Positions 46,241-57,010 of a stretch of 64,000 bases of DNA are shown here, one piece after another. The stretch's first letter is position 1; each line of letters starts with the position of its first letter. Location of the stretch: the NCBI RefSeq assembly GCF_006974125.1, contig NZ_CP037858.1, positions 2,294,001-2,358,000 on the forward strand. Direction: 5' to 3'. Both the position numbers and the translations under genes were made by a program. This DNA comes from Stenotrophomonas maltophilia (GTDB lineage: Bacteria > Pseudomonadota > Gammaproteobacteria > Xanthomonadales > Xanthomonadaceae). The notes under the pieces are model-generated. The model was not told the DNA's origin. It did no database searches and was given only the letters and a program-made list of their open reading frames with translations.

Positions 46241-47365
46241 ATGTTCTGGACCATCAAGGTCGTGATCGGCGACGGCGAGCGCGGCCTGGTGTATCGCAAC
46301 CGTCGTTTCCAGCAGATCCTGCTGCCGGGCGTGCACCGCCTGTCGCCGTTCGGCGGCCGGCCGCACGTGGACATCCACACTGCATCGAAGGGCGCGGCCT
46401 ATACCGGCAGCGACCAGGACAGCCTGATCGAAGCGCTGGGCGCACAGCTGGACACGCACTTCGTGCTGGCCAACGTCGGCGCCAGCGAGGTCGGCCTGTT
46501 GCTGCGCAACGGCCGCATCGATGAAGTGCTGCCGCCGGGCAGCCGCCGTCTGTACTGGCGCGGTTCGGTCGATACCCAGGTGCAGGTAGTGGCGTTGGGT
46601 GACGAGCCGCGCATTCCGGTGGACGTGCAGCAACGCCTGGGCCAGTTGGGCGTGCTGCCGCGTGTGGCGGTGATCAGCACCGTGCCGAGCGAGTCGGTGG
46701 GCCTGCTGTTCATCAATGGCACGCTGCGGCAGACGCTGGACGCCGGCCTGCACGCGTTCTGGAACTTCAACGGCAACGTGTCGGTGGAGCGTGTGGAACT
46801 GCGTGCACGTTCGCTGGACGTGTCCGGCCAGGAGCTGCTCAGCCGCGACAAGGTGACCCTGCGGGTGAACCTGGCCGCGACCGTGCAGGTGGTCGACCCG
46901 GTGCGTGCGCACCGCACGCTCAGCAACGCCGATGAGTTCGTCTACCGTCAGCTGCAGTTCGGCCTGCGCCAGGCGATCGCGGCGCGCAGCCTGGACGAGT
47001 TGCTGGGCGACAAGGCGGCACTGGACGGCGAGATCGCTGCCCATGTGCAGGCGACGATCGAGGGCCACGGCGTGCGGCTGCTCGGCGTGGGCATCAAGGA
47101 CGTGATCCTGCCGGGCGAGATGAAGGAGATCCTCAACGGCGTGGTGCTGGCCGAGAAGCAGGCCCAGGCCAGCGTGATCCGCCGCCGCGAGGAGGCCAAC
47201 GCCACGCGTTCGCAGCTCAACACCGCAAAGCTGATCGAGGACAACCCGGTGCTGATGCGCTTGAAGGAGCTGGAGGCACTGGAGAAGGTCACCGAGAAGA
47301 TCGACAAGCTCACCGTGTTCGGCGGCCTGGATGGCGTGCTGAAGCAGCTGGTGACGATCAGGTAG
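46241..47365 (+). CDS. slipin-family SPFH (Band 7) protein
   Basis: 374 residues. The core SPFH domain includes ISTVPSESVGLLFINGTLRQ, LRARSLDVSGQELLSRDKVT and VHRTLSNADEFVY-like sequence, then the helical end GIKDVILPGEMKEILNGVVL and AEKQAQASVIRRREEANATR. An N-terminal half (about 1-115) contains a second, divergent copy of the GLxxRNGRxxxxLxPG motif. It has no clear transmembrane helix. Slipins of this type are recurrent partners of rtcB in bacterial RNA-repair operons; their role there is unproven. 56 bp upstream of rtcB. Confidence 0.9.
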   Translation: MFWTIKVVIGDGERGLVYRNRRFQQILLPGVHRLSPFGGRPHVDIHTASKGAAYTGSDQDSLIEALGAQLDTHFVLANVGASEVGLLLRNGRIDEVLPPGSRRLYWRGSVDTQVQVVALGDEPRIPVDVQQRLGQLGVLPRVAVISTVPSESVGLLFINGTLRQTLDAGLHAFWNFNGNVSVERVELRARSLDVSGQELLSRDKVTLRVNLAATVQVVDPVRAHRTLSNADEFVYRQLQFGLRQAIAARSLDELLGDKAALDGEIAAHVQATIEGHGVRLLGVGIKDVILPGEMKEILNGVVLAEKQAQASVIRRREEANATRSQLNTAKLIEDNPVLMRLKELEALEKVTEKIDKLTVFGGLDGVLKQLVTIR

Positions 47366-47421
47366 GGGGTAGCGGCGGCGCAGGGACGCGCCGCCGGCCC
47401 ATCAGGGACAAACACGAAGAC

Positions 47422-48642
<1,221 letters not shown>

Positions 48643-48693
48643 TGGAGCGATGCCGGCCACGGCCGGCCTCTGCCAGGGCGGCACGTCATGTCG

Positions 48694-48730
48694 GGGGTCA
48701 GAGCCCTTTCTGCGAAAGGGATCTGACCCC
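48694..48730. repeat. GGGGTC...GACCCC palindrome, copy 4
   Basis: GGGGTCAGAGCCCTTTC/GAAAGGGATCTGACCCC around TGC, between convergent rtcB and the oxidoreductase. Confidence 0.88.
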
Positions 48731-48737
48731 GAGACAT

Positions 48738-49643
48738 TCAGCGCGGCACGCTGTCTTCGCCGACCAGCGCGTGATGCACGCCGATGCCGGCGCGCACGCC
48801 CTCGGCGGTGGCCAGCGTGATGTTGCCGACCGTCGTCGCATCGCCTGCCGCATACACGTTCGGCACCGACGTCTGCTTCATCGCATCCACCTCGATCAGC
48901 ACGCCCAGCGGGCTCTCGACCAATGTGCAGCCCAGCTGCTGCACCAATGGCGTGGCCATTGCCTGGGTGGCCGGCACGAACAGCGCACGCTGGGCGATGC
49001 GGCGGCCGTCGGCCAGCTCCACTTCCAACCAGGTCGGCTGGTCGCCCTGCACGCCCAGCACGGGCGACGTCTCGATCTGCACGCCGCGCTGCTGCATGGC
49101 GGCCAGCTCCTCATCGGTGATCGGCAGGCCCTGGCTGAAGAAGGTGACATTTCCCCAATCGGCGAACAGTGGCGCCTTGCTGGCGGACATCGGATGGCCA
49201 CCGAGCAGGCCGATGGCACCTCCGCCCACTTCATAGCCATGGCAGTAGGGGCAGTGCAGCACGGTGCTGCCCCAGCGTTCGGCCAGCCCCGGCAGTTCCG
49301 GCAGCTGGTCGGCAATGCCACTAGCCAGCAAAAGCTTGCGTGCGGCCAGCACCTGGCCGTCAGCAGTATGCACTTCCACGCCCCCTGCGCTGGCGGTGGC
49401 CTGCACCGCCTCGGCGTGCAGCCAGCGCACGCTGGGGTAATCCAGCAGTTGTTGGCGCGCGGTCTTCAGCAGCTCGGCGCCGCTGATGCCATCCAGCCCC
49501 AGCACGCCATGCGAATGGCTGGCGAAGCGGTTGCGCGGCAATCCGGCGTCGATGACCGTAACCGGGCGACGGGCACGGGCCAGGATCAGGCCGGCGGCAA
49601 TGCCGGCATAGCTGCCGCCGACGATGAGCACATCAGGATTCAT
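48738..49643 (-). CDS. thioredoxin-reductase-like NAD(P)/FAD oxidoreductase
   Basis: 301 residues. FAD motif VLIVGGSYAGIAAGLILARA, redox pair in VLHCPYCHGYEVGG, NAD(P) motif GLLGGHPMSAS and FAD end NVYAAGDATTVGNITLATAEG. The CPYC pair lies where thioredoxin reductase has CATC. The GGHPMS in place of GGGDSA means it may take electrons unlike TrxB. It overlaps the Rrf2 gene by 11 bp and is probably regulated by it. Confidence 0.88.
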   Translation of the reverse strand: MNPDVLIVGGSYAGIAAGLILARARRPVTVIDAGLPRNRFASHSHGVLGLDGISGAELLKTARQQLLDYPSVRWLHAEAVQATASAGGVEVHTADGQVLAARKLLLASGIADQLPELPGLAERWGSTVLHCPYCHGYEVGGGAIGLLGGHPMSASKAPLFADWGNVTFFSQGLPITDEELAAMQQRGVQIETSPVLGVQGDQPTWLEVELADGRRIAQRALFVPATQAMATPLVQQLGCTLVESPLGVLIEVDAMKQTSVPNVYAAGDATTVGNITLATAEGVRAGIGVHHALVGEDSVPR

Positions 49644-50088
49644 GGTGACCTTCCAGGGAACGGTGATGGGCGAGATGGCGGGCGAAGTCGGCGCCAAGCT
49701 GGTCCAGCGTGGTCGCCTGCAATCGCTGTTCAAGCATCCGTTGTGCCTCGCGTGCGCCCTCCAGCAGGGCGCTGTTGACCAGCTGCTGGATCGGACAGCC
49801 GCCGCCGGAATCGCGGGCGCCGACCTGCACCAGCGGAGGTGCCCCCACCGCCAGGTAGATGTCATGCAGCGTGATGGCTGCCGCATCGCGGGCCAGCTGG
49901 CTGCCGCCGCCGTGGCCACGGGTGCTGCGCACCAGGTCGGCCTTGTGCAGCTGTGCCAGCAGGCGGCGGATCACCACCGGATGGGTCGGCAGGCACGCCG
50001 CCAACTGCTCGGAGGTGCGCGGGGTGGCATGGCCGACCAGATGCGCCATCACGTGCAGGGCGTCGGAAAGGGGATTCGCGGATTTCAT
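49633..50088 (-). CDS. Rrf2-family transcriptional regulator
   Basis: 151 residues. Winged helix: SDALHVMAHLVGH, RTSEQLAACLPTHPVVIRRL, LVRSTRGHGGGSQLARD. Only one Cys (SGGGCPIQ) remains in the loop that binds a cluster in IscR or NsrR, so it is probably a redox-thiol or ligand sensor and not an Fe-S protein. Start MKSANPLSDAL chosen; its ATG sits in the left arm of a palindromic operator. The downstream oxidoreductase starts within its last codons. Confidence 0.88.
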   Translation of the reverse strand: MKSANPLSDALHVMAHLVGHATPRTSEQLAACLPTHPVVIRRLLAQLHKADLVRSTRGHGGGSQLARDAAAITLHDIYLAVGAPPLVQVGARDSGGGCPIQQLVNSALLEGAREAQRMLEQRLQATTLDQLGADFARHLAHHRSLEGHHES

Positions 50089-50107
50089 GTAACAACCATA
50101 GTTACAT
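50087..50107 (-). promoter_or_regulatory. palindromic operator of the Rrf2 gene
   Basis: ATGTAAC-AACCATA-GTTACAT, perfect 7-bp arms and 7-bp spacer, overlapping the first codon. It suits autorepression by an Rrf2 dimer. A second palindrome GGACA-CATA-TGTCC is at 50145-50158, nearer the divergent chemoreceptor. Confidence 0.55.
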
Positions 50108-50272
50108 TTAAATCCCCTGTCGAGGGTCTGCTTTCGTTCCATATGGACACATATGTCCTATGAAATATCTCCTTCACATCGCTAAACGAAACGGGAATGT
50201 GATACAAGTCCCACTTCAGAGGGAGGTGGCAGCGGTCGATACCGAATCGCCCCTTCCCGAGAGTCCCTCCCC

Positions 50273-52393
50273 ATGAATGCGTCTGTCCGTGCTCCGCGCC
50301 TGCAGTCCAAGCTGCTCGGCGCGGTTTCCGTTGGTCTTGCCGTGGTCCTGCTGTGCGCTCTGGCGGGCCTGGCCTCCGCCTGGTTGAAGCTTTCCACCGA
50401 GGTTCCGCCCGAAGTCGCGCACAACCGCGACGCCGAACGCCTGCAGCGCGAGTTCCGCGGCCAGGTGCAGGAATGGAAGAACGTGCTGCTGCGCGGCCAC
50501 GACGACGCGCTGCGCCAGCGCCATCTGGACGCCTTCGACAGCGAGGGCCGCCTGGTCGAGCAGCTGGCCAAGGGCCTGCTGGCCAGCCCGGACGCGCGCA
50601 CGCGTGAACTGGCACAGGCCTTCATCGGCCTGCACACGCAGCTGCAGAAGGACTACCACGCTGCCCTGCAGGCGTTTGCGGAGGCCGGCTACGATCCCGC
50701 CGCCGGCGACAACCTCGTGCGCGGCAAAGATCGCCCGGTGGCTACGGCACTGGATGCATTGAGCACGCATGCCACGCAGGTGGCGGAGGCGGCCGTGGCG
50801 GCGCGCTCGCAGCAGGCGCGGCAGACACTGCTGCTGTGCGCAGCGCTGACCGTGCTGGCCGCCGTGCTGTTGCTGATGGGCCTGGCCTGGTGGCTGCGGC
50901 GTGCGGTGGTGCAGCCGGTGCTGGCGGTGGAAGCCGCTGCACGTGCCGTGGCCGCTGGTGATCTGCAGCACGTGGTGCAGGTGCGCAGCCGCGACGAGAT
51001 CGGTCGCCTCGCCCAAGCGATGCAGGCGGTGCAGTCCACGTTGCGCGGCGTACTGGACGCACAGGCGACGATGGCGCAGGCGCATGACGCCGGCACCATC
51101 AGCCATCGCATGGATGCCAGTGCGTTCCCGGGCGCATTCGGCGAAATGGTCGCCGACAGCAATGCACTGGTCGATGCACATATCCAGGTAAAGCTGCGTG
51201 CGATTGCAATCATGGGCCGCTACGCCATCGGTGACCTCAGCCAGGATATGGAACGCCTGCCCGGCGAAAAGGCCGTGATCACCAACGCATTGGATACGGC
51301 CAAGGCCAACCTCGGTGTGATCAACGGCGAGATCCGCCGCCTGGCCGAAGCCGCTGCCGCCGGTGACTTCAGCCAGCGCGGCGACAGCGCACGCTTCGAG
51401 CATGATTTCCGCGCGATGGTCGATGGCCTCAACCGCCTGATGCAGACCACCGAGCTGAACCTGGGCGAAGTTTCCAGCATGCTGCGCGCGATTGCCGACG
51501 GCCGCCTCGGCGCTCGCATGCACGGTGATTTCCAGGGCGTGTTCGCACGCATTGCAGGCGACGCCAACACCACGGCTGCACAGCTGGCGACCATCGTCAC
51601 CGACATCAAGCACGCCTCCGGCAACATCCACACCGCGGCGGCGGAAATCGCCGCCGGCAACAACGACCTGTCACGCCGGACCGAACAACAGGCGGCCAAT
51701 CTGGAGGAGACCGCGGCATCGATGGAGGAACTGACCTCCACCGTGCGCCAGAACGCCGAGCACGCACGCCAGGCCAACCAGCTGGCCATCGGCGCGCACA
51801 CGGTCGCCTCGCAGGGCGGCAGCGTGGTCGGCCAGGTGGTGGCGACAATGGGCGCGATCGAGACCTCGTCGCGGCAGATCGCCGAGATCATCAGCGTGAT
51901 CGATGGCATCGCGTTCCAGACCAACATTCTGGCGTTGAATGCCGCGGTGGAAGCGGCACGCGCCGGTGAGCAGGGCCGCGGCTTCGCGGTGGTTGCCAGC
52001 GAAGTGCGCACCCTGGCACAGCGCTCGGCCGGTGCCGCCAAGGAGATCAAGGCACTGATCGAAGCCTCGGTGGAACAGGTCGGCCACGGCGCGCAGCGCG
52101 TGCGCGAGGCCGGCGACACCATGGCCGAGATCGTGGCGTCGGTGCAGCGCGTGACCGACATCATGGCCGAGATCTCCGCGGCCTCGCAGGAACAGAGCGC
52201 GGGCATCGAACAGGTCAGCCAGACGGTGATCCAGATGGATGGCACCACCCAGCAGAACGCCGCGCTGGTGGAAGAAGCCAGTGCCGCCGCACGCAGCCTG
52301 GAACAGCAGGCGAACCGGTTGATCGATGCAGTGGATGTATTTGATCTGTCGACCACGGCAGCAGCAAAGGACGCGCTGGCGCGCGCGGCCTGA
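50273..52393 (+). CDS. methyl-accepting chemotaxis protein
   Basis: 706 residues. TM1 at about 15-38, a helical periplasmic sensor (about 40-185) and TM2 about 187-209. A HAMP domain follows ([20 protein letters not shown]), with a second HAMP-like segment before a signalling domain with hairpin tip [20 protein letters not shown] and [20 protein letters not shown]. No C-terminal pentapeptide for CheR/CheB tethering is seen. The ligand is unknown; the gene is not beside other che genes. Confidence 0.94.
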   Translation: MNASVRAPRLQSKLLGAVSVGLAVVLLCALAGLASAWLKLSTEVPPEVAHNRDAERLQREFRGQVQEWKNVLLRGHDDALRQRHLDAFDSEGRLVEQLAKGLLASPDARTRELAQAFIGLHTQLQKDYHAALQAFAEAGYDPAAGDNLVRGKDRPVATALDALSTHATQVAEAAVAARSQQARQTLLLCAALTVLAAVLLLMGLAWWLRRAVVQPVLAVEAAARAVAAGDLQHVVQVRSRDEIGRLAQAMQAVQSTLRGVLDAQATMAQAHDAGTISHRMDASAFPGAFGEMVADSNALVDAHIQVKLRAIAIMGRYAIGDLSQDMERLPGEKAVITNALDTAKANLGVINGEIRRLAEAAAAGDFSQRGDSARFEHDFRAMVDGLNRLMQTTELNLGEVSSMLRAIADGRLGARMHGDFQGVFARIAGDANTTAAQLATIVTDIKHASGNIHTAAAEIAAGNNDLSRRTEQQAANLEETAASMEELTSTVRQNAEHARQANQLAIGAHTVASQGGSVVGQVVATMGAIETSSRQIAEIISVIDGIAFQTNILALNAAVEAARAGEQGRGFAVVASEVRTLAQRSAGAAKEIKALIEASVEQVGHGAQRVREAGDTMAEIVASVQRVTDIMAEISAASQEQSAGIEQVSQTVIQMDGTTQQNAALVEEASAAARSLEQQANRLIDAVDVFDLSTTAAAKDALARAA

Positions 52394-52402
52394 CGGATTT
52401 GG

Positions 52403-52464
52403 TTGCCGGCCAGCGGCCGGCACTACCCTCGTGATGAACGGTAGTGCCGACCGCTGGCCGGCAA
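52403..52464. repeat. tail-to-tail SMAG pair
   Basis: 52403-52426 (TTGCCGGCC...CACTAC) and 52441-52464 (GTAGTGCCGACCGCTGGC...), between convergent genes. Confidence 0.9.
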
Positions 52465-52477
52465 CCCCACCACGACC

Positions 52478-53380
52478 TCAGCGCAGGTAACCGCTCTGCG
52501 CCATCGCTTCACCCAGGTAATCCAGGAACGAGCTGATCCGCGCCGACACTGCGGTGTTGCGGTAATACACCGCATGGATCGGCTGGTACACGTCCAGCGT
52601 CTGTGCCGCCAGCACCGGCACCAGGGTGCCGGCGGCGCGGTCGCGGTCGGTCACGAAGTCGGACAGGCAGGTGATGCCCACCCCTTCCACCGCCAACCGG
52701 CGCAACGTCTCGCCGCTGGACACCGCGATGTCCGGGCGCACCCGCAGCAGTCCATCGGCATCGCCCGGCAGCGGCCAGTGATTCAGCGATTCCGGTTCGT
52801 TGAAGCTGAGCAGCGTGTGCTGGCCCAGCGCGGCGACGCTGGTCGGTTCGCCGTGCGCCGCCAGGTAGGCCGGACTGGCCACCAGCCGCAGCTGGCAGCG
52901 GCCCAACGGTCGCGCATGCAGGGTGGAATCGGCCAGCGGACCGATCCGGATCGCCAGGTCGGTGCGCCGTTCCAGCAGGTCGATGTAGCGTTCGGAGCTG
53001 TTCAACTCCAGCTGCACCTCCGGGTAGCGCGCGCGGTACCCGGCCACCAGCGGCGCGATCACGTGCAGCACGAACGGCATCGCCGCATCCACGCGCAGGC
53101 GCCCGGCCGGGCGCTCGCGGCGGGCGGCCATCTGTTCCTCAGCCGACTCCACCGCATCGATGATCGCCCGTGCATGGCGCAGGTAGGCCTCGCCCTCGGC
53201 GGTCAGGTGCAGGCGGCGCGTGGTGCGGGTCAGCAGGGTGGTGCCCAGCTTGTCCTCCAGCCGCCCCAGCGCACGGCTGACGCCGGAGGGCGTCTGCCCC
53301 AGCTGCTCGGCCGCGGCGCTGATCGAACCGCTGTCGATCACCGCCAGGAACGCCTGCATTTCATCGAGGGTGGTTTTCAT
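52478..53380 (-). CDS. LysR-family transcriptional regulator
   Basis: 300 residues. HTH at about 5-62 (MQAFLAVIDSGSISAAAEQL, TPSGVSRALGRLEDKLG), then a periplasmic-binding-like effector domain (RLRVDAAMPFVLHVIAPLV; EGVGITCLSDFVTDRD). It resembles YafC-type regulators. Divergent from an MFS gene 105 bp away, which is the likely target, with dkgB next. Confidence 0.92.
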   Translation of the reverse strand: MKTTLDEMQAFLAVIDSGSISAAAEQLGQTPSGVSRALGRLEDKLGTTLLTRTTRRLHLTAEGEAYLRHARAIIDAVESAEEQMAARRERPAGRLRVDAAMPFVLHVIAPLVAGYRARYPEVQLELNSSERYIDLLERRTDLAIRIGPLADSTLHARPLGRCQLRLVASPAYLAAHGEPTSVAALGQHTLLSFNEPESLNHWPLPGDADGLLRVRPDIAVSSGETLRRLAVEGVGITCLSDFVTDRDRAAGTLVPVLAAQTLDVYQPIHAVYYRNTAVSARISSFLDYLGEAMAQSGYLR

Positions 53381-53485
53381 GGCGCCATTATTGACCACGA
53401 GGCAAGAGTGATTGGCGTGACGATGGGTTTTTAGGCAAAGGTGCGCCGCGCACACTGCGCGCCTTCCTTCCCTCTGGAGCCTGCC

Positions 53486-54700
53486 ATGATCCGTGGCATT
53501 CCCCTCGCCCTGCTGGCCCTGACCCTCGGTGCCTTCGCCATCGGCACCACCGAGTTCGTCATCGTCGGCCTGATCCCCACCATCGCCGCCGACCTTCAGG
53601 TCAGCCTGCCCTCGGCCGGCCTGCTGGTCTCGCTGTATGCCCTCGGCGTGGCCATCGGCGCGCCGGTGCTGACCGCGCTGACCGGCCGCGTGCCGCGCAA
53701 GACCCTGCTGGTGGCGCTGATGGTGCTGTTCACCGTCGGCAACATCATCGCGTTCATGGCACCGGGCTACACCTCACTGATCGCTGCACGCATCCTTACC
53801 GGCCTCGCCCACGGCGTGTTCTTCTCGATCGGTTCGATCATCGCCACCGCGGTGGTGCCGAAGGAGAAGGCCGCCAGCGCGATCGCCATCATGTTCACCG
53901 GCCTGACCGTGGCGCTGGTGACCGGGGTGCCGCTGGGCACCTTCATCGGCCAGCACCTGGGCTGGCGCGCCACCTTCCTGGCGGTGGCCGCTCTGGGCGT
54001 GATCGCCCTGCTCGGCGCGCTGCTGTTCGTGCCGCGCAGCGTGCCGCAGAGTGCGCCGGCCAGCTTCCGCCAGCAGCTGGCCGTACTCGCCCAACCCCGC
54101 CTGCTGCTGGTCTATGCGATGACCGCGCTGGGCTACGGCGGCACCTTCCTGGCCTTCACCTATCTGGCGCCGATCCTGCAGGACGTCACCGGTTTCTCCG
54201 CCAATGCGGTCAGCCTGGTGCTGCTGGTGTACGGCGTGTCGGTGGCAATCGGCAACCTGTGGGGCGGGCGCATGGCCGACCGCATGGGTCCGGTGCCCGC
54301 ACTGAAGCGCATCTTCGCCCTGTTGGCCGTCGTGCTGTTCGTGCTCACCTTCACCGCCTGCAACACCTGGCTGATGCTGCTGACGGTGCTGGCACTGGGT
54401 GCGGTGGCGTTCGGCAACGTGCCCGGCCTGCAGGTCTACGTGGTCAAGCAGGCGCAGCGCTATGCGCCGCAGGCCACCGACGTGGCCTCGGGGCTGAACA
54501 TCGCCGCCTTCAACATCGGCATCGCGCTGGGCGCCTCGCTCGGCGGCCTGGTGGTGGAGCACATCGGCCTGATGCACACGCCGTGGCTGGGCGCGCTGGT
54601 GGTGGTGGGTGCGTACGCATTGACAGTGCTCAGCGGCCGCCTGGACCGCCGCGACGGCATCGATGACCGCGCCGATGGCATCGCCGTGGGCGCGCATTGA
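53486..54700 (+). CDS. MFS transporter (AraJ/YdhP-like)
   Basis: 404 residues, twelve helices. N-terminal ALLALTLGAFAIGTTEFVIV with the conserved TEF of the DHA1 subgroup, motif A-like LTALTGRVPRKTLLVALM, and motif C-like TGVPLGTFIGQHLGWRATF. Probably a drug or sugar exporter. Divergent from the LysR gene. Confidence 0.9.
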   Translation: MIRGIPLALLALTLGAFAIGTTEFVIVGLIPTIAADLQVSLPSAGLLVSLYALGVAIGAPVLTALTGRVPRKTLLVALMVLFTVGNIIAFMAPGYTSLIAARILTGLAHGVFFSIGSIIATAVVPKEKAASAIAIMFTGLTVALVTGVPLGTFIGQHLGWRATFLAVAALGVIALLGALLFVPRSVPQSAPASFRQQLAVLAQPRLLLVYAMTALGYGGTFLAFTYLAPILQDVTGFSANAVSLVLLVYGVSVAIGNLWGGRMADRMGPVPALKRIFALLAVVLFVLTFTACNTWLMLLTVLALGAVAFGNVPGLQVYVVKQAQRYAPQATDVASGLNIAAFNIGIALGASLGGLVVEHIGLMHTPWLGALVVVGAYALTVLSGRLDRRDGIDDRADGIAVGAH

Positions 54701-54712
54701 GATAAGTCATGC

Positions 54713-54762
54713 CGTGCCGGCGCCCTGCCGGTACGGTGGTGCAATGCACCGTTGCCGGCACG
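54713..54762 (+). other. nested hairpin between MFS gene and dkgB
   Basis: Outer CGTGCCGGC/GCCGGCACG and inner ACGGTG-GTGCAATG-CACCGT. It lies 13 bp after the MFS stop and may attenuate read-through into dkgB. Confidence 0.5.
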
Positions 54763-54825
54763 CATGCGGCCACTGGCCTACCCTTTGCCGGATATTCGCA
54801 TCCCTCCCCTCTGCTGGAGCTCCCC

Positions 54826-55635
54826 ATGACTGTCCCCGCCTTCGGTCTCGGCACCTTCCGCCTCAAAGACCAGACCGTGATCGATTCCGTGCGCAATGCG
54901 CTGGATGTCGGCTACCGCGCCATCGATACCGCGCAGATCTACGGCAATGAGGCCGAGGTCGGCCAGGCCATCGCCGATTCCGGCGTGCCGCGCGAAGAGA
55001 TCTACCTGACCACCAAGGTCTGGATCACCGAGTTCAAGCGCGAAGCGCTGCTGGCAAGCCTGCGTACCAGTCTGGACAAGCTGCGCACCGATCATGTGGA
55101 CCTGACGCTGATCCACTGGCCGTCGCCGAACGACAAGGTCGACGTGCCGATGGAGGAGTACCTGACCGCACTGGCCGAGGCCAAGGCACAGGGTCTGACG
55201 AAGGCGATCGGCATCTCCAACTTCACCATCGCGCAGACCCGCAAGGCGATCGGCATCCTGGGCGCCGATGCCATCGCCACCAACCAGATCGAGATCCACC
55301 CGTACCTGCAGAACCGCCTGCTGGTGAAGTTCCTGCAGGACAACGGCATCCACATCACCGCCTACATGAGCCTGGCCTATGGCGAGGTGATCAAGGACCC
55401 GGTGATCCAGGCCATTGCCGGCCGCCACCAGGCCACTCCGGCGCAGATCGCGCTGGCCTGGGCGCTGCAGCAGGGCTTCTCGGTGATCCCGTCGTCGACC
55501 AAGCGCGAAAACCTGTCGGGCAACCTGGAAGCGGCAGCGATCCGCCTGACCGACGAAGACATGGCGCAGATCGCCAAGCTGGACCGCGGCCATCGCCTGG
55601 CCAACCCGGAAGGTATCGCCCCGGCCTGGGATTGA
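54826..55635 (+). CDS. dkgB: 2,5-diketo-D-gluconate reductase B-like aldo/keto reductase
   Basis: 269 residues (E. coli DkgB 267). Tetrad: [13 protein letters not shown] (Asp, Tyr), [10 protein letters not shown] (Lys) and [11 protein letters not shown] (His). NADPH end [19 protein letters not shown]. coli dkgB likewise lies beside a LysR gene (yafC). It reduces 2,5-diketogluconate and methylglyoxal. Confidence 0.9.
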   Translation: MTVPAFGLGTFRLKDQTVIDSVRNALDVGYRAIDTAQIYGNEAEVGQAIADSGVPREEIYLTTKVWITEFKREALLASLRTSLDKLRTDHVDLTLIHWPSPNDKVDVPMEEYLTALAEAKAQGLTKAIGISNFTIAQTRKAIGILGADAIATNQIEIHPYLQNRLLVKFLQDNGIHITAYMSLAYGEVIKDPVIQAIAGRHQATPAQIALAWALQQGFSVIPSSTKRENLSGNLEAAAIRLTDEDMAQIAKLDRGHRLANPEGIAPAWD

Positions 55636-55662
55636 TCCCACTGCGGCTACGGCTCGGAATCG

Positions 55663-55735
55663 GTAGGTGCCGACCTTGGTCGGCACTGACCTCTGATCGA
55701 TCATTGAAACACCGTGCGGACCAAGGTCCGCACCC
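55663..55735. repeat. SMAG pair
   Basis: 55663-55686 (GTAGGTGCCGACC/GGTCGGCAC) and 55714-55733 (GTGCGGACC/GGTCCGCAC), where base changes are compensated in both arms. Confidence 0.88.
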
Positions 55736-55753
55736 ACCAGAAGCGGCTTTGGC

Positions 55754-56455
55754 CTAGCCCTGCAACAACCACCCACGCATCGCCGCACTCACTTCGTCAG
55801 GTTTCTCCATCGGTGCCAGATGACCGCAATCGGGCACCACCACCAGCTGCGAGTGCGGCACCATCGCGTGCATTTCCTCGCTCACTGCCAGCGGCGTGAT
55901 GCGATCGTTGGCCCCGCAGATGATCAACAGCGGATCGCGGTAGCCAGCCAGCACGTCATGGCCGTCACGGCGTTCCAGCGCGCTCTGGCGCAGGAACACG
56001 TCCGCGCCCAGGCGAGCGGTCATGTCGCGCACGCGCTGCACCAGCACGTAGTCATCCAGCCGCGAGGCGTCGATATAGCTGCGCATCAGCGCATCGCCGA
56101 AGCCGTGGAACTTCCCCGGCAGGCGCACGCTGGCGCGCTGGCTGCGGCGCTGCTCGGCGCGCTCCGGCGAGTCGGCGTGGATCGAGGTATCGACCAGCGC
56201 CAGCTGCAGCACGCGTTCCGGCGCGATGCGCAGAATCTGCTGGGCGACGAAACCGCCCAGCGAGAAACCGGCCAGCGCGAAGCGCTCCGGCGCCTGCGCC
56301 AGCACATCCTCGGCCACCGCCTGCAGGGTTTCGCCGCGGGTCTGGTCGCCCACCGTGCAATCGGCGATGTCGGCCAGGTCAGCCAACTGTGAGCGCCACA
56401 GCTCGGCGTCGTTGAGCAGGCCGGGCAGCAGCAACAGGGGGGTACGGTCGGTCAT
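55754..56455 (-). CDS. alpha/beta hydrolase
   Basis: 233 residues. Start MTDRTPLLLLPGLLNDAELW, nucleophile ALAGFSLGGFVAQQIL, Asp in LIICGANDRITPLAV and His in VPDCGHLAPMEKP. Complete fold; the substrate is unknown. The C-terminus ends RGWLLQG. Confidence 0.9.
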   Translation of the reverse strand: MTDRTPLLLLPGLLNDAELWRSQLADLADIADCTVGDQTRGETLQAVAEDVLAQAPERFALAGFSLGGFVAQQILRIAPERVLQLALVDTSIHADSPERAEQRRSQRASVRLPGKFHGFGDALMRSYIDASRLDDYVLVQRVRDMTARLGADVFLRQSALERRDGHDVLAGYRDPLLIICGANDRITPLAVSEEMHAMVPHSQLVVVPDCGHLAPMEKPDEVSAAMRGWLLQG

Positions 56456-56586
56456 GGGGGTATTGTCGCGCCGGTGCGGTGGCAAGGACATGCCGTGGCT
56501 GGCCCTGTGCGTTGCAGAACCGGCCCAGCAGCGCGACGACACGCTAGGATGCAGCCCTCGACCCTACCCGTTCCAAGGATGCGGCC

Positions 56587-56967
56587 ATGGCAGACCCCTA
56601 CAACAGCGGCAACCCGACGACCTCGCTGGCACGTTTCGACGATTCACTGGTCACCACCGCCTTCGAGTTGCCCGGCCATCGCGTGGTGCGCAACCTGGGC
56701 GTGGTGCGCGGCATCACCGTGCGCTCGCGCTCGATCGTCGGCAATTTCCTCGGCGGCATCCAGACCCTGTTCGGTGGCAACATCACCATCTACACCGAGC
56801 TGTGCGAACAGGCCCGCGAGGAAACCTACCGCGACATGGTCAAGCACGCGCGGCAGCTGGGCGCCAACGCGATCATCGGCATGCGCTACGACGCCACCGA
56901 TGTGATGACCGGGCTGACCGAAGTGCTGTGCTACGGCACGGCAGTGGTGGTGGAGCCGGTGCGCTGA
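56587..56967 (+). CDS. YbjQ/UPF0145 family protein
   Basis: 126 residues with the family signature [40 protein letters not shown] and [15 protein letters not shown]. These proteins form pentameric beta-rich rings and are described as heavy-metal binding, though the role is not established. Confidence 0.9.
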   Translation: MADPYNSGNPTTSLARFDDSLVTTAFELPGHRVVRNLGVVRGITVRSRSIVGNFLGGIQTLFGGNITIYTELCEQAREETYRDMVKHARQLGANAIIGMRYDATDVMTGLTEVLCYGTAVVVEPVR

Positions 56968-56973
56968 GGGGAC

Positions 56974-56998
56974 CGCCGGGCATGGCCCGGCGCTGCCG
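56974..56998. repeat. CGCCGGGCATGGCCCGGCG palindrome
   Basis: Same class as 8737 and 43113, here between convergent genes, 7 bp after the YbjQ stop. Confidence 0.75.
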
Positions 56999-57010
56999 AC
57001 GAGGTGGCGG

